From assembly GCA_023150835.1 (NCBI GenBank), contig JAKLKB010000068.1, positions 1-33,044 on the forward strand: DNA of 33,044 bases, written 5' to 3'. This DNA comes from Myxococcota bacterium (GTDB lineage Bacteria; Myxococcota_C; UBA6777). Shown piece after piece: positions 25,838-33,044 of this stretch (positions within the stretch are counted from its first letter, which is position 1; each line of letters opens with the position of its first letter). The translations under genes were made by a program, and so were the position numbers. The notes under the pieces are model-generated. The model was given only the letters and a program-made list of their open reading frames with translations. It was not told where the DNA came from and did no database searches.

Positions 25838-26182
25838 CTTCTGGAAACCTGAACGCCTTCGAGCGCCCTCCGCAACCTCTTCTGGAAACCTGAACGCCTT
25901 CGAGCGCCCTCCGCAACCTCTTCTGGAAACCTGAACGCTGCCAAAAAGTCCCGCAAGGCTTTACTAGAAACTTTTTTGGAACAATGCTGCTTCGATTTTG
26001 TGCTTCTGCAAACCAGAACGGCACAATCGCCTTTTTTTTTGCCGTTCAACGAACCTGAACGCCTTTGGGCGCTCCCCCCGACCTCTTCTGGAAACCTGAA
26101 CGCCTTTGGGCGCTCCCCCCGACCTCTTCTGGAAACCTGAACGCCTTCGTGCGCTCCCCCCGACCTCTTCTGGAAACCTGAG
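25838..26182. repeat. 41-bp minisatellite, about 8.4 units (two degenerate)
   Basis: Core CTTCTGGAAACCTGAACGCC begins at 25838, 25879, 25920, 26085, 26126 and 26167 (last truncated), exactly 41 bases apart within each block. Between the two blocks the units at about 25961, 26003 and 26044 are degenerate (e.g. CTTCTGCAAACCAGAACG near 26003), in phase apart from one or two extra bases. Whole units repeat, including what would be spacers, so it is not a CRISPR. The period is not divisible by three, so it is not coding. It fills much of the 732-bp gap downstream of glnN, ending at the stop of the minus-strand gene. Confidence 0.85.
26016..26047. other. 8-bp inverted repeat with a long T-run inside the loop
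   Basis: GAACGGCA (26016-26023) and TGCCGTTC (26040-26047) are perfect complements around a 16-base loop ending in nine or more T. It lies in the degenerate part of the 41-bp array. A terminator normally has the T-run after the stem, so function is unclear. Confidence 0.45.
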
Positions 26183-26213
26183 ATGGGATGGGAAATAGGC
26201 GAAGTATACGAGG

Positions 26214-28199
26214 CTAACGTTGTGGAGGTGCCACAGGCTGCGACGGGGGAATCTCCATCCCGCGACTCGGGGCTGTGGAGGGTTCTTCTTTTGGGTCTGT
26301 TGGTGCGGGCGATGCCGCGCCTGCCGGCTTCATCTGCAAGTAGCTATCGAAGTCGCTATTGCTGTTGATCGGGCGCATACGACCCCACATCCAAGCGTAT
26401 TGCATCGGAAACATCGCCGTCAACACCGCTTGCATCCCCTGTAACCTCGGTGCATAACGTCGCGCCAACACTGCCATCTTCTCGATATCCAAATACCCCA
26501 CCCCGTTGTTCGCGGGGCTTTGCTTGAGCGCTTGCGCAAAATGCGCAGCCTGCAACACAGAAGCCGCCTTGTTTTCTGTCGTATCGAGGATCGCTCGCAA
26601 CATCGGAAGCGTCGCCCCTCTCTCGGGTTCCACCGTCAACACCGCAAAACGCCCCACCCGCATCAGCGCGATATCCAATGGAAACCCACTTGGTCCCGAC
26701 ACTTGCGCTCGGTACACCACACCGCTCGGCGTCGTAAAACTCGATAGCTTCGCTCGCGGATTCGCCCCCAACGTCTGAACTCCACGCGCCCACCACCGAC
26801 CCATCTTCTCGTCAAAGCTCGCTCCATCCGCGATCTCCAGATACAACGCCCCTTGCAACATCTTTTGGCCTTGCGCAGACAACGTAAACGCCACTTCTTC
26901 ACCCAAGATGCCTCGCCACTTGGCCAGCGGGATATTCATCGGCATCGGACCCATCGCCTTAAGCATCTCGTCGAAGAAATCGACATACACTCGCACAAAA
27001 TTCCCGCTCAACAACGCAAACACATCTTTCGGGATCGATGAATACACCCGCATCGCCGACACCAACGGCAACGTCTTGATCGCACGAATCAACGGAAGCT
27101 GATCGCCTCCTTTGATCTCCATCTTCATCCCCGCGCTGTAGCGATCCCCTTGCACTTTCCCAATCAACCACGCATCCCCGTAAACTCCGATGTATTTCTT
27201 CGAGTACTCCTGAAACTTATCCAAGTACTCCATGAAAGGCATCCCCTGAAGCTGCTTCATCTGTTGTTGCTGCTGCTTCATCGCATCCTTCGTGAACTCC
27301 TGATAATTCAGATACATCTGAAATCGCGTCTGGGCATCTTGGTTCTGCACAAAAGCGTCATGCTTCGGGTGTTTCGCTTGGGTCGAAAATCGATCCAAGG
27401 CCGCTCGCAAACTCTCTGGCCGCGACGCCAACACCACATAACCTGCCTTGTGGATCGCCACCCCAAGCTTGTCCATGCGCATCACATACGCCTCTTTGTA
27501 AGGCGTCAACGGCGGAGCCTGTAGATTTTTTTGCATCCACACCTGCGGGTTGTCGAGATCTCCGCACGTCACCGTATCCCCTTGGATCACAAATGCACGC
27601 ATCTCCCGACACGCCCCTCGCTTGCGCATCATCCCACTCGTAAACAACTCGCCCATATCCTTGGGCATCCGACCATAACGCGACTGGTACAACTGCACCG
27701 CTTGCCGCGCATCCGCACAGATCCGCTGACATGTCTGGTACTCTTGCATCGCAAAATAATTCGGCAACACCTGCTTCACCAACGCCAACACCCGATCCGT
27801 ATTCTGCAACGGCAACACCGCGATCATATCGGGGATTCCTTTGGCCGAGTACAAGTCGCTAAAATACACTGTCGCGCTCGGACGCGCCGGCAAGCCCAAC
27901 GCCGCAAAGGTCTCGTTCCAATCCTGCGGAATCGACGGCAATCGTAGCATCTGCGCCATCTGCATCCGCCCCATCCCCAACACCCCTCGCGCTGTCGCCT
28001 CCATTCCATAACGGCCCGAAAGCGCCATCAGATCGTCCAAAGAAGCCTGCACATCGTTGAAATGGAAGATCATCGACCCCTTGCTGTCAAAAAACCGCAG
28101 CGCTGTATACGGTTGGGCTTGGACTCCCCATGCACTCAACCACAACCACGCTCCCAGCAACGCCACCAATCCCCGCATCATCCGTCTTTTTCGTTGCAT
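26214..28199 (-). CDS. Exported DUF3352-like protein of unknown function
   Basis: 661 residues from the ATG at 28199, where AAAAGGAG lies 5 bases upstream on the minus strand; the frame extends 25 codons further but without a binding site. Signal peptide MQRKRRMMRGLVALLGAWLW ends in VQA (cleavage before Q29), so it is periplasmic or outer-membrane associated. The body has the long alternating pattern of DUF3352-type proteins known from myxobacteria and cyanobacteria (FSDLYSAKGIPDMIAVLPLQ, VVLASRPESLRAALDR), but I am not certain of the family. An inserted segment at about 155-215 has four Cys (C157, C161, C197, C212) around QAVQLYQSRYGRMPKDMGEL, resembling the secreted type-IV-pilin-like C-terminal pattern. 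A Gln-rich patch MKQQQQQMKQLQ and a Pro-rich tail follow. No neighbour suggests a pathway. Confidence 0.7.
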   Translation of the reverse strand: MQRKRRMMRGLVALLGAWLWLSAWGVQAQPYTALRFFDSKGSMIFHFNDVQASLDDLMALSGRYGMEATARGVLGMGRMQMAQMLRLPSIPQDWNETFAALGLPARPSATVYFSDLYSAKGIPDMIAVLPLQNTDRVLALVKQVLPNYFAMQEYQTCQRICADARQAVQLYQSRYGRMPKDMGELFTSGMMRKRGACREMRAFVIQGDTVTCGDLDNPQVWMQKNLQAPPLTPYKEAYVMRMDKLGVAIHKAGYVVLASRPESLRAALDRFSTQAKHPKHDAFVQNQDAQTRFQMYLNYQEFTKDAMKQQQQQMKQLQGMPFMEYLDKFQEYSKKYIGVYGDAWLIGKVQGDRYSAGMKMEIKGGDQLPLIRAIKTLPLVSAMRVYSSIPKDVFALLSGNFVRVYVDFFDEMLKAMGPMPMNIPLAKWRGILGEEVAFTLSAQGQKMLQGALYLEIADGASFDEKMGRWWARGVQTLGANPRAKLSSFTTPSGVVYRAQVSGPSGFPLDIALMRVGRFAVLTVEPERGATLPMLRAILDTTENKAASVLQAAHFAQALKQSPANNGVGYLDIEKMAVLARRYAPRLQGMQAVLTAMFPMQYAWMWGRMRPINSNSDFDSYLQMKPAGAASPAPTDPKEEPSTAPSRGMEIPPSQPVAPPQR

Positions 28200-28252
28200 T
28201 GTTTCTCCTTTTACAACGCAGCCCAAACTCTGTAGGCCGCCATCCAACGCTC

Positions 28253-28283
28253 GACACTCAACAACCTTCAACACTCAACAACC
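28253..28283. repeat. 17-bp direct repeat (two copies)
   Basis: ACACTCAACAACC occurs at 28254-28266 and 28271-28283, 17 bases apart, 55-85 bases upstream of the exported-protein start. It could be a regulatory site pair in that promoter region. Confidence 0.4.
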
Positions 28284-28336
28284 GTGAACGACTCGGCAAC
28301 CGCGCAAGTCCTCTCCGTATCAAAGCGACGCCGCTG

Positions 28337-28475
28337 GCCCAAAAACCGTGTTCGCACCCGCCCAAGCGAGAGCATTGCCTGTTTGAAAAACGCTCGATCT
28401 CTTCGCCGATACGGGGTCAAGGGTGCCGCGACCTATGGCGGGGCGTGGGGTGGAACCCCACAAAGCCGAACAGAC
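28337..28475 (+). repeat. Dispersed hairpin repeat (about 135 bp family), copy B
   Basis: Contains CCGTGTTCGCACCCG, TTTGAAAAACGCTC, CGCCGATACGGGGTCAAGGG and the end hairpin GTGGGGT-GGA-ACCCCAC followed by CAAAGCCGAA. Best match is copy C at 30882-31015 in the opposite orientation. It occupies the middle of the 458-bp gap upstream of the exported-protein gene. Confidence 0.75.
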
Positions 28476-28481
28476 GGCAGC

Positions 28482-28640
28482 ATACGATATCCAGAAGATG
28501 TGTGCGCCATGTCGAGGCGATCCGCCGATATCCAAAAGATGTGTGCGCCATGTCGAGGCGATCCGCTGTAATTGCCCTGTTCTTGGTCTGCCACAAGGGG
28601 CAGCCCCTACGTTTTACCATCACACCACAGACGGACTTCG
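28482..28640 (+). mobile_element. Decayed MITE-like copy with a 41-bp tandem duplication
   Basis: Begins with the same terminal sequence ATACGATATCC as copies 1 and 2 and holds GGGGCAGCCCCTACGTTTTACC plus ATCACACC like copy 2. Between them 41 bases (starting GATATCCAGAAGATGTGTGC) are duplicated at 28486-28526 and 28527-28567, with two differences. The right terminal repeat is not clear, so it is a degraded or rearranged member. Confidence 0.45.
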
Positions 28641-28657
28641 TCTCAACGCTCTTCGTC

Positions 28658-30697
28658 TTATAACTCTGCCGCCAACAAGGTTCCTTGTTGAATTGCGCGT
28701 TTGGCATCTAATTCTGCCGCCACATCCGCACCACCGATCAAGCGTACCTCTTTTCCTGCCGCTTGCAAGGGGGCCAACAACGCACGCTGCGGCTCTTGTC
28801 CTGCGCACAAGATCACATGATCTACCGCCAGTACTTGAGCCTTTCCCTTCACGCTCAGATGCAGCCCCTGATCGTCGATCTTTTCGTACACACAGTCCGA
28901 CAGCATCGTCACTTGCTTGTTGCGCAACGTCGTCCGATGAATCCATCCCGTCGTCTTACCCAAGCGCTCCCCCAACTTCCCGCCTGATCGCTGGCACAAA
29001 TAGATCTGCCGCGCAGGGGCCGACACCACCGCCTCTTTCAACGCCCCCGGGCGCGAATGGCTCATATCCACGCCCCATTCATCCATATACGCCGCGATAT
29101 CTTGCGACGTCGGCGTCTCTTCTTTCCGATGCGTCAAATACTCCGCCACATCAAACCCGATCCCGCCCGCTCCAACAATCGCCACCTTCTCCCCCACAGG
29201 CCGATGCCCTTGCAAGACATCCACATAAGACAGCACTTTTGGATGATCTACCCCTTGGATACGGACTTCGCGTGGGACCACGCCCGTTGCCAACACGATC
29301 ACCTCGTACTCTCCGCTCTGCAAAAATGCCGCGCTCACCCGCTCTCCCAAACGCACTTCCACACCCGTCAAGCGCAACTGCGTTTGAAAATACCGCAACG
29401 TCTCCGAAAACTCCTCTTTGCCCGGGATCTGCCGCGCCATCAAAAACTGCCCACCGATCTGTTCTCCCGCCTCAAACAACGTCACCTTGTGACCGCGCTT
29501 CGCCGCTGTCGTCGCACACGCCAATCCCGCTGGACCCGCACCTACCACCGCGATCCGACGCGCCCTTGTCGTCGCCTTGATCGTGATCTCTGTCTCATAA
29601 CACGCCAGCGGATTCACCAAACAACTGCATCGCTTGTTTTGAAAGATGTGATCCAAACAAGCCTGATTGCACGCGATGCACGTATTGATCTCTTCTTCTC
29701 GACCTTCTCTTGCCTTTTTTACCCAATCAGGATCCGCCAAAAACGGCCTTGCCATCGAGATCAGATCCGCATCTCCCGCCGCCAACACCGACTCCGCAAC
29801 CTCTGGCATATTGATCCGATTCGAGGCCACCAGCGGAATCGACACCTCGCCCCGCAACTTCCGCGTCACCCATGTAAACGCCGCTCGCGGAACCATCGTC
29901 GCGATCGTCGGCACTCGCGCCTCATGCCAACCGATCCCCGTGTTGAGGATCGACGCCCCCGCTTCTTCGATCGCTTTCCCCAACGTGACGACTTCCTGCC
30001 ATGTGCTACCATCTGGAACCAGATCCAACATCGACAACCGATAAATAATCAAAAACTCCCGTCCCACCGCCTCTCGAATCTGTCGCACGATCTCCACAGG
30101 AAAACGCATCCGCTTCTCGTACTCTCCACCCCATTCATCGCCGCGTTTGTTCGTATGTTGTGCAAGAAACTGGTTGATCAAATAACCTTCCGATCCCATC
30201 ACCTCCACACCATCATAACCCGCTTCTTTCGCTCGCACCGCACAGTTCACAAAGTCCCCTATCGTCCGCCTCACTCCACCATTCGACAATGCTCTCGGGC
30301 GAAACGGACTGATCGGCGCCTTGATCGCACTCGGTGCCACCGCCAACGGCGAATAACTGTACCGACCCGCATGCAAGATCTGCATACAGATCACTCCTCC
30401 CTCCCGATGCACCGCGTCTGTCACATAACGATGCTTCCGCACCTCCCACCCATTCGACAACCGCGCCGCAAACGGCTTCACCCATCCCGCAAAGTTCGGG
30501 GCCACCCCTCCCGTCACGATCAACCCCGCTTCCCCCGCTGCTCTCGCCGCAAAATACTCCCCCAACTTCTTCAAACCAAACCACTCTTCTTCCAAACCCA
30601 CGTGCATCGAACCCATCATCGCCCGATTCTTCAACGTCACATGACCCACTTCCAACGGGGCCAACAAATGCGGGTACTTCGCGTTTCCTCCAACCAT
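28658..30697 (-). CDS. fadH: NADPH-dependent 2,4-dienoyl-CoA reductase, FadH type
   Basis: 679 residues, close to the 672 of E. coli FadH. The ATG at 30697 is chosen because AAGGAG lies 6 bases upstream and the protein then starts YPHLLAPLEVGHVTLKNR as FadH does; the open frame upstream is repeat-derived. Role: reduces 2,4-dienoyl-CoA esters in beta-oxidation of unsaturated fatty acids, using FMN, FAD and one 4Fe-4S cluster. Seen: old-yellow-enzyme barrel with GSMHVGLEE (29-37), Y172 (in GSEGYLINQF) and H258 (in GIGWHEARVPT), matching the catalytic Tyr166 and His252 of E. coli; cluster ligands C340, C343, C347 and C359 in CIACNQACLDHIFQNKRCSC; FAD motif VGAGPAGLACATTA and NAD(P) motif VGAGGIGFDVAEYL. 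It stands alone on the minus strand; beta-oxidation genes are not adjacent. Confidence 0.95.
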   Translation of the reverse strand: MVGGNAKYPHLLAPLEVGHVTLKNRAMMGSMHVGLEEEWFGLKKLGEYFAARAAGEAGLIVTGGVAPNFAGWVKPFAARLSNGWEVRKHRYVTDAVHREGGVICMQILHAGRYSYSPLAVAPSAIKAPISPFRPRALSNGGVRRTIGDFVNCAVRAKEAGYDGVEVMGSEGYLINQFLAQHTNKRGDEWGGEYEKRMRFPVEIVRQIREAVGREFLIIYRLSMLDLVPDGSTWQEVVTLGKAIEEAGASILNTGIGWHEARVPTIATMVPRAAFTWVTRKLRGEVSIPLVASNRINMPEVAESVLAAGDADLISMARPFLADPDWVKKAREGREEEINTCIACNQACLDHIFQNKRCSCLVNPLACYETEITIKATTRARRIAVVGAGPAGLACATTAAKRGHKVTLFEAGEQIGGQFLMARQIPGKEEFSETLRYFQTQLRLTGVEVRLGERVSAAFLQSGEYEVIVLATGVVPREVRIQGVDHPKVLSYVDVLQGHRPVGEKVAIVGAGGIGFDVAEYLTHRKEETPTSQDIAAYMDEWGVDMSHSRPGALKEAVVSAPARQIYLCQRSGGKLGERLGKTTGWIHRTTLRNKQVTMLSDCVYEKIDDQGLHLSVKGKAQVLAVDHVILCAGQEPQRALLAPLQAAGKEVRLIGGADVAAELDAKRAIQQGTLLAAEL

Positions 30698-30881
30698 CCT
30701 TCGCTCCTTCGCTTCGCTTCCTTCGGTGAACCTTGGCTCATCGTTGTACCCAAACGCCCCTCCCCCGACAAGGCCCCTTCTCCACACCACCACAAGCCAT
30801 CCGCTTCTTTTCGGGTTTAGGCCGCGTGTTGTGGGTTTTGTTTTTGGCCGCTCTTTGCGTTTGTTTTGGCTGCTCTTTCGG

Positions 30882-31015
30882 CTTTGTGGGGTGCCACCCC
30901 ACGCCCCGCAAGGGAACTTCGTCCCCTTGACCCCGTATCGGCGAACAAAGCATCCTTTTTCAAGCCAACAACACCATCGATTGGACGGGTGCGAACACGC
31001 CTTTTCAAACCCATC
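30882..31015 (-). repeat. Dispersed hairpin repeat (about 135 bp family), copy C
   Basis: Read on the minus strand: GTGTTCGCACCCG, then CGCCGATACGGGGTCAAGGG, an arm pair AAGGGGAC-GAA-GTTCCCTT, GCGGGGC, and the hairpin GTGGGGT-GGC-ACCCCAC. It lies in the 721-bp gap between fadH and the last gene. That gap also holds the palindromic C/G element at 31206 and a MITE-like end at 31332-31347, with the remaining sequence C-rich and unassigned. Confidence 0.7.
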
Positions 31016-31205
31016 GCCACGCCTCTCTGACCTCCACGAACACCCCTCCTCAAAAAAACAGGTGCAAAGCTCCAAGACTTTGTGTAGAGTCCAATCATTC
31101 ATCCACCCAAGCCCCCCTCCACTTCAACGAAGCCCATACATACGTCCACGACCAAACACCTCTCCGAACTCTTTGCACGAAAACTCGTCTTTGCCTGCTC
31201 CAACT

Positions 31206-31225
31206 TCCCCCCGTTCACGGGGGGA
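31206..31225. repeat. Palindromic TCCCCCC-GTTCAC-GGGGGGA element
   Basis: A perfect 7-bp stem around GTTCAC, followed by a purine tract ATTGAGGGGGGG. The same design, CCCTCCCC-TGTTCACG-GGGGAGGG with a following G-rich tract, is at 73-96, and a half-copy CTCCCCTGTTCACGG at 25524-25538. It is a dispersed palindrome of unknown function. Confidence 0.6.
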
Positions 31226-31277
31226 TTGAGGGGGGGAGAAAAAAAAAGGCGATCAAGACCGACTCTACGAGGTTTCC

Positions 31278-31347
31278 ACCTTAACAAGGCGCGTATGGGG
31301 GCAGCCCCTACATCGTTCGTGTACACAAGGGGCGGATTTCGTATCAC
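31278..31347. repeat. Dispersed repeat with MITE-like end
   Basis: Starts CTTAACAAGGCGCGTATGGGG (shared with 25743), continues with GGGGCAGCCCCTAC, and ends GGCGGATTTCGTATCAC, whose reverse complement GTGATACGAAATCCGCC matches the left end and flank of MITE-like copy 1. It looks like a composite or recombined copy, about 70 bases upstream of the last gene. Confidence 0.5.
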
Positions 31348-31418
31348 CTCTTCCCTTGTGCAACCTCATCGGCTAGAACGAAAAAGACACTTTTTCCAAA
31401 CCGTAGAGGAAAACGATC

Positions 31419-32813
31419 ATGGCTATCACACGCCCCACCCATCCTGCGATCCCACAGACAACCTCGACAACTTCGACAACCTCTGCTGCCCCGAGACCGA
31501 CAGGCTCCACAGCCCCAGCGTCCCCGACGACGGCACATCCAACCACGACGCCCCCAACTACGGCAGCAGCGCTCCCTGCGGCCCAAGATCAATTTTCTCC
31601 AGAGCTTGGTTCGAGTTTTGTTCACCAGCTTCTTGGGTTAGATCGAGACGCAGACGGACGGATCAGCCGCCAAGAGTTTGCCACAGGCCAACCCACCCTT
31701 GAACGCATCAGCCAAGACGGGCGCCCCCAAAATCGCGCCGAACAAAGCGTATTTCGCGCCATGATGGACGCTTATCGGAGTACCCCAAGCCAGCCCACAC
31801 CGACGAGTCCATCACCCACGACTCCAAGTACTCCCGTATCTCCGTCCCTGACAAGCCCCAACGCCTCCGCAACCAACGAAAACGACCCCTTGCTCTCTTA
31901 CAGCATCCAAGATGGACGCCTAGTCGCGCTCGCTCCTCATGCGGGGACATCGATCCCACCGCTATTTTCGACGCCTCATCTCGATGCAAACCAAGGGGGG
32001 CTGCCCTCCACCTTACTGGCGACTCCTACAGCCCGCGTCATACACGGCGATGACCCGGGAGATTTCTACTGCGAACACATGTTCTTTGGCGCACAGATGG
32101 CGGCTTCTGCACCCGAAAGCAGCATCCAAACCAACGCCCAAGGCGAAAAGCTTGTGGGCTTCTTGCACGTTCCTTCGGATGCTTGGACGCAACAAGCCTC
32201 CTCCGCAGGTTACACCCAAGAACAACGTCACGCAGGAACCCGCCAAGTGATCGGTGCTGCGTTGCGCGGATACGCCGACCAGATCGCCGCGCAACAAACA
32301 GACGGGTCGATCCGTATGATGTTAACGGGTTATGACCAGTTCATGTCTGTTCGCAACAACCCAACGGGCGACTTTGTCTCTCATCGCGAAAACCTTGATG
32401 CGAGTATGCGCGCTGCGTTTGGCGATCGGTTGCTTACCCCCCAAGGCTCGCCCGTATCGATCGAGCCGCCCCCTTCCACCGACACGCACTCCTACCGCTA
32501 CACGATCCGAGGCGAAGACGGAACCCCCCGCGAGATCGAGCTTACAGCGTCTCGCTTTCCTGTGGACGATACCACGATCAATCCGCAGTCTTCGACTTCG
32601 ATCCAACGATCCATTTCCCGATATGCCCCCCACGCCGTGATCTCGATGGGTGTCGCAGGCTCGGGTTCCTACAAGGCCGAACACCGCGCCGATAGCGGCG
32701 GCCTGTTGCGCACCTCAGACAGCGCACAACACAACGAATCCGCCACCGACACCCTCCGCCTGCGTGATAACTTCTCCCTCGCACGCGCCATCCACGCCGG
32801 ACAACGACCCTAA
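31419..32813 (+). CDS. EF-hand protein with a putative circularly permuted pyroglutamyl-peptidase (C15) domain
   Basis: 464 residues; GAGGA at 31406-31410, 8-base spacing to the ATG. Residues 1-55 are Thr/Pro/Ser-rich, probably disordered; no signal peptide is seen. An EF-hand loop DRDADGRISRQE (75-86) has the canonical Ca2+ ligand pattern. After a Pro/Thr linker comes a domain whose parts match pyroglutamyl peptidase I in swapped order: PPLFSTP...GGLPSTLL (180-200), the Cys motif PGDFYCEH with C218, and GFLHVP with H250, followed by MLTGYDQF and NNPTG (302-317; normally the N-terminus), FPVDDT, and PHAVISMGVAGSGSYKAEHRA (404-424) with E421. All three catalytic residues (C, H, E) are thus present. 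Known enzymes remove N-terminal pyroglutamate from peptides. Activity here is inferred. It stands alone on the plus strand. Confidence 0.75.
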   Translation: MAITRPTHPAIPQTTSTTSTTSAAPRPTGSTAPASPTTAHPTTTPPTTAAALPAAQDQFSPELGSSFVHQLLGLDRDADGRISRQEFATGQPTLERISQDGRPQNRAEQSVFRAMMDAYRSTPSQPTPTSPSPTTPSTPVSPSLTSPNASATNENDPLLSYSIQDGRLVALAPHAGTSIPPLFSTPHLDANQGGLPSTLLATPTARVIHGDDPGDFYCEHMFFGAQMAASAPESSIQTNAQGEKLVGFLHVPSDAWTQQASSAGYTQEQRHAGTRQVIGAALRGYADQIAAQQTDGSIRMMLTGYDQFMSVRNNPTGDFVSHRENLDASMRAAFGDRLLTPQGSPVSIEPPPSTDTHSYRYTIRGEDGTPREIELTASRFPVDDTTINPQSSTSIQRSISRYAPHAVISMGVAGSGSYKAEHRADSGGLLRTSDSAQHNESATDTLRLRDNFSLARAIHAGQRP

Positions 32814-32927
32814 CTCCTCGCCCCACCGAAGCCAACGCCCCCGACGCACCTCGACCAACACGCGAAACATGCCTCGCACCCGCCCGAGCCACCCGCCCCC
32901 AAACTCGAAAACACCTCACAACAAAAA

Positions 32928-33044
32928 AGCCGTGTTCGTAGCACTTCAAGCGACACAGATGTTGGTTTGAAAAACGCTGTTGGCCCCGTCCATACGGGGT
33001 CAAGGGAGCCGCGCTCCCTGCGGGGCGTGGGGCAGCGCCCCATA
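32928..33044 (+). repeat. Dispersed hairpin repeat (about 135 bp family), copy D, cut by the window end
   Basis: AAAAAAGCCGTGTTCGTAGC, TTTGAAAAACGCTG, CATACGGGGTCAAGGGAGCC, then two hairpins AGGGAGC-CGC-GCTCCCT and TGGGGC-AGC-GCCCCA. Same order as copies A-C but different arm sequences with pairing kept. Confidence 0.7.

Noticed and set aside
25838-26182. CRISPR array
   Set aside because: The intervals between the cores are themselves repeated rather than unique, repeats are 41-bp end to end, and no cas gene is near.
30726-31229. 167-codon plus-strand open frame in the fadH upstream gap
   Set aside because: It runs through the hairpin repeat copy C and low-complexity Pro/Ser sequence, with no binding site or known domain.

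Overview
The window reads as chromosomal DNA of a GC-rich (I estimate mid-50s percent G+C) Gram-negative bacterium, most likely a myxobacterium-like member of the former deltaproteobacteria. The grounds are three large membrane-anchored Ser/Thr protein kinases (two with C-terminal PEGA domains), a TonB-dependent receptor, lipoprotein and Tat/Sec-type signal sequences, and many short intergenic repeat families. The lineage call is an inference from gene content. I see no rRNA, tRNA, CRISPR array, complete insertion sequence or prophage. Sixteen protein genes are supported.

Layout: 191-1898 (minus) is a two-gene unit, tcdA-like tRNA-modification enzyme behind a TatD-family nuclease. It diverges, across a perfect 18-bp palindrome, from a plus-strand operon (2001-7775) of a TPR-containing Ser/Thr kinase, a leucine-rich-repeat protein and a zinc-ribbon short-chain dehydrogenase. 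Next, on the minus strand, come a zinc-ribbon/PEGA kinase (8081-11047) and a HEAT-repeat protein (11169-12347). A plus-strand run follows: a dihydroflavonol-reductase-like epimerase (12806-13879), a TonB-dependent receptor (14504-17389), a solute-binding lipoprotein (17661-19031) and a second PEGA kinase (19208-21724). An auxin-efflux-carrier family transporter (22001-22942, minus) precedes a type III glutamine synthetase (23307-25481, plus). Then come an exported DUF3352-like protein (26214-28199, minus) and a FadH-type 2,4-dienoyl-CoA reductase (28658-30697, minus). The last gene (31419-32813, plus) combines an EF-hand with what looks like a circularly permuted pyroglutamyl peptidase.

How genes may work together: the receptor and the solute-binding lipoprotein each have a near-identical CRP-like palindrome upstream, suggesting shared control of an uptake function. 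The kinase next to them may sense or regulate it. The first kinase is apparently co-transcribed with an LRR scaffold and an oxidoreductase, which could be its partners or targets. No ABC permease or ATPase for the binding protein lies in the window.

The intergenic DNA is unusually repeat-rich: a MITE-like family of about 112 bp with terminal inverted repeats sits exactly between convergent gene pairs; a family of about 135 bp carries hairpins that covary between copies; and there are tandem arrays with 9-, 28-, 41-, 64- and 76-bp periods. The two observations I consider most novel are the permuted peptidase (with all three catalytic residues recognisable) and the MITE/hairpin repeat families.
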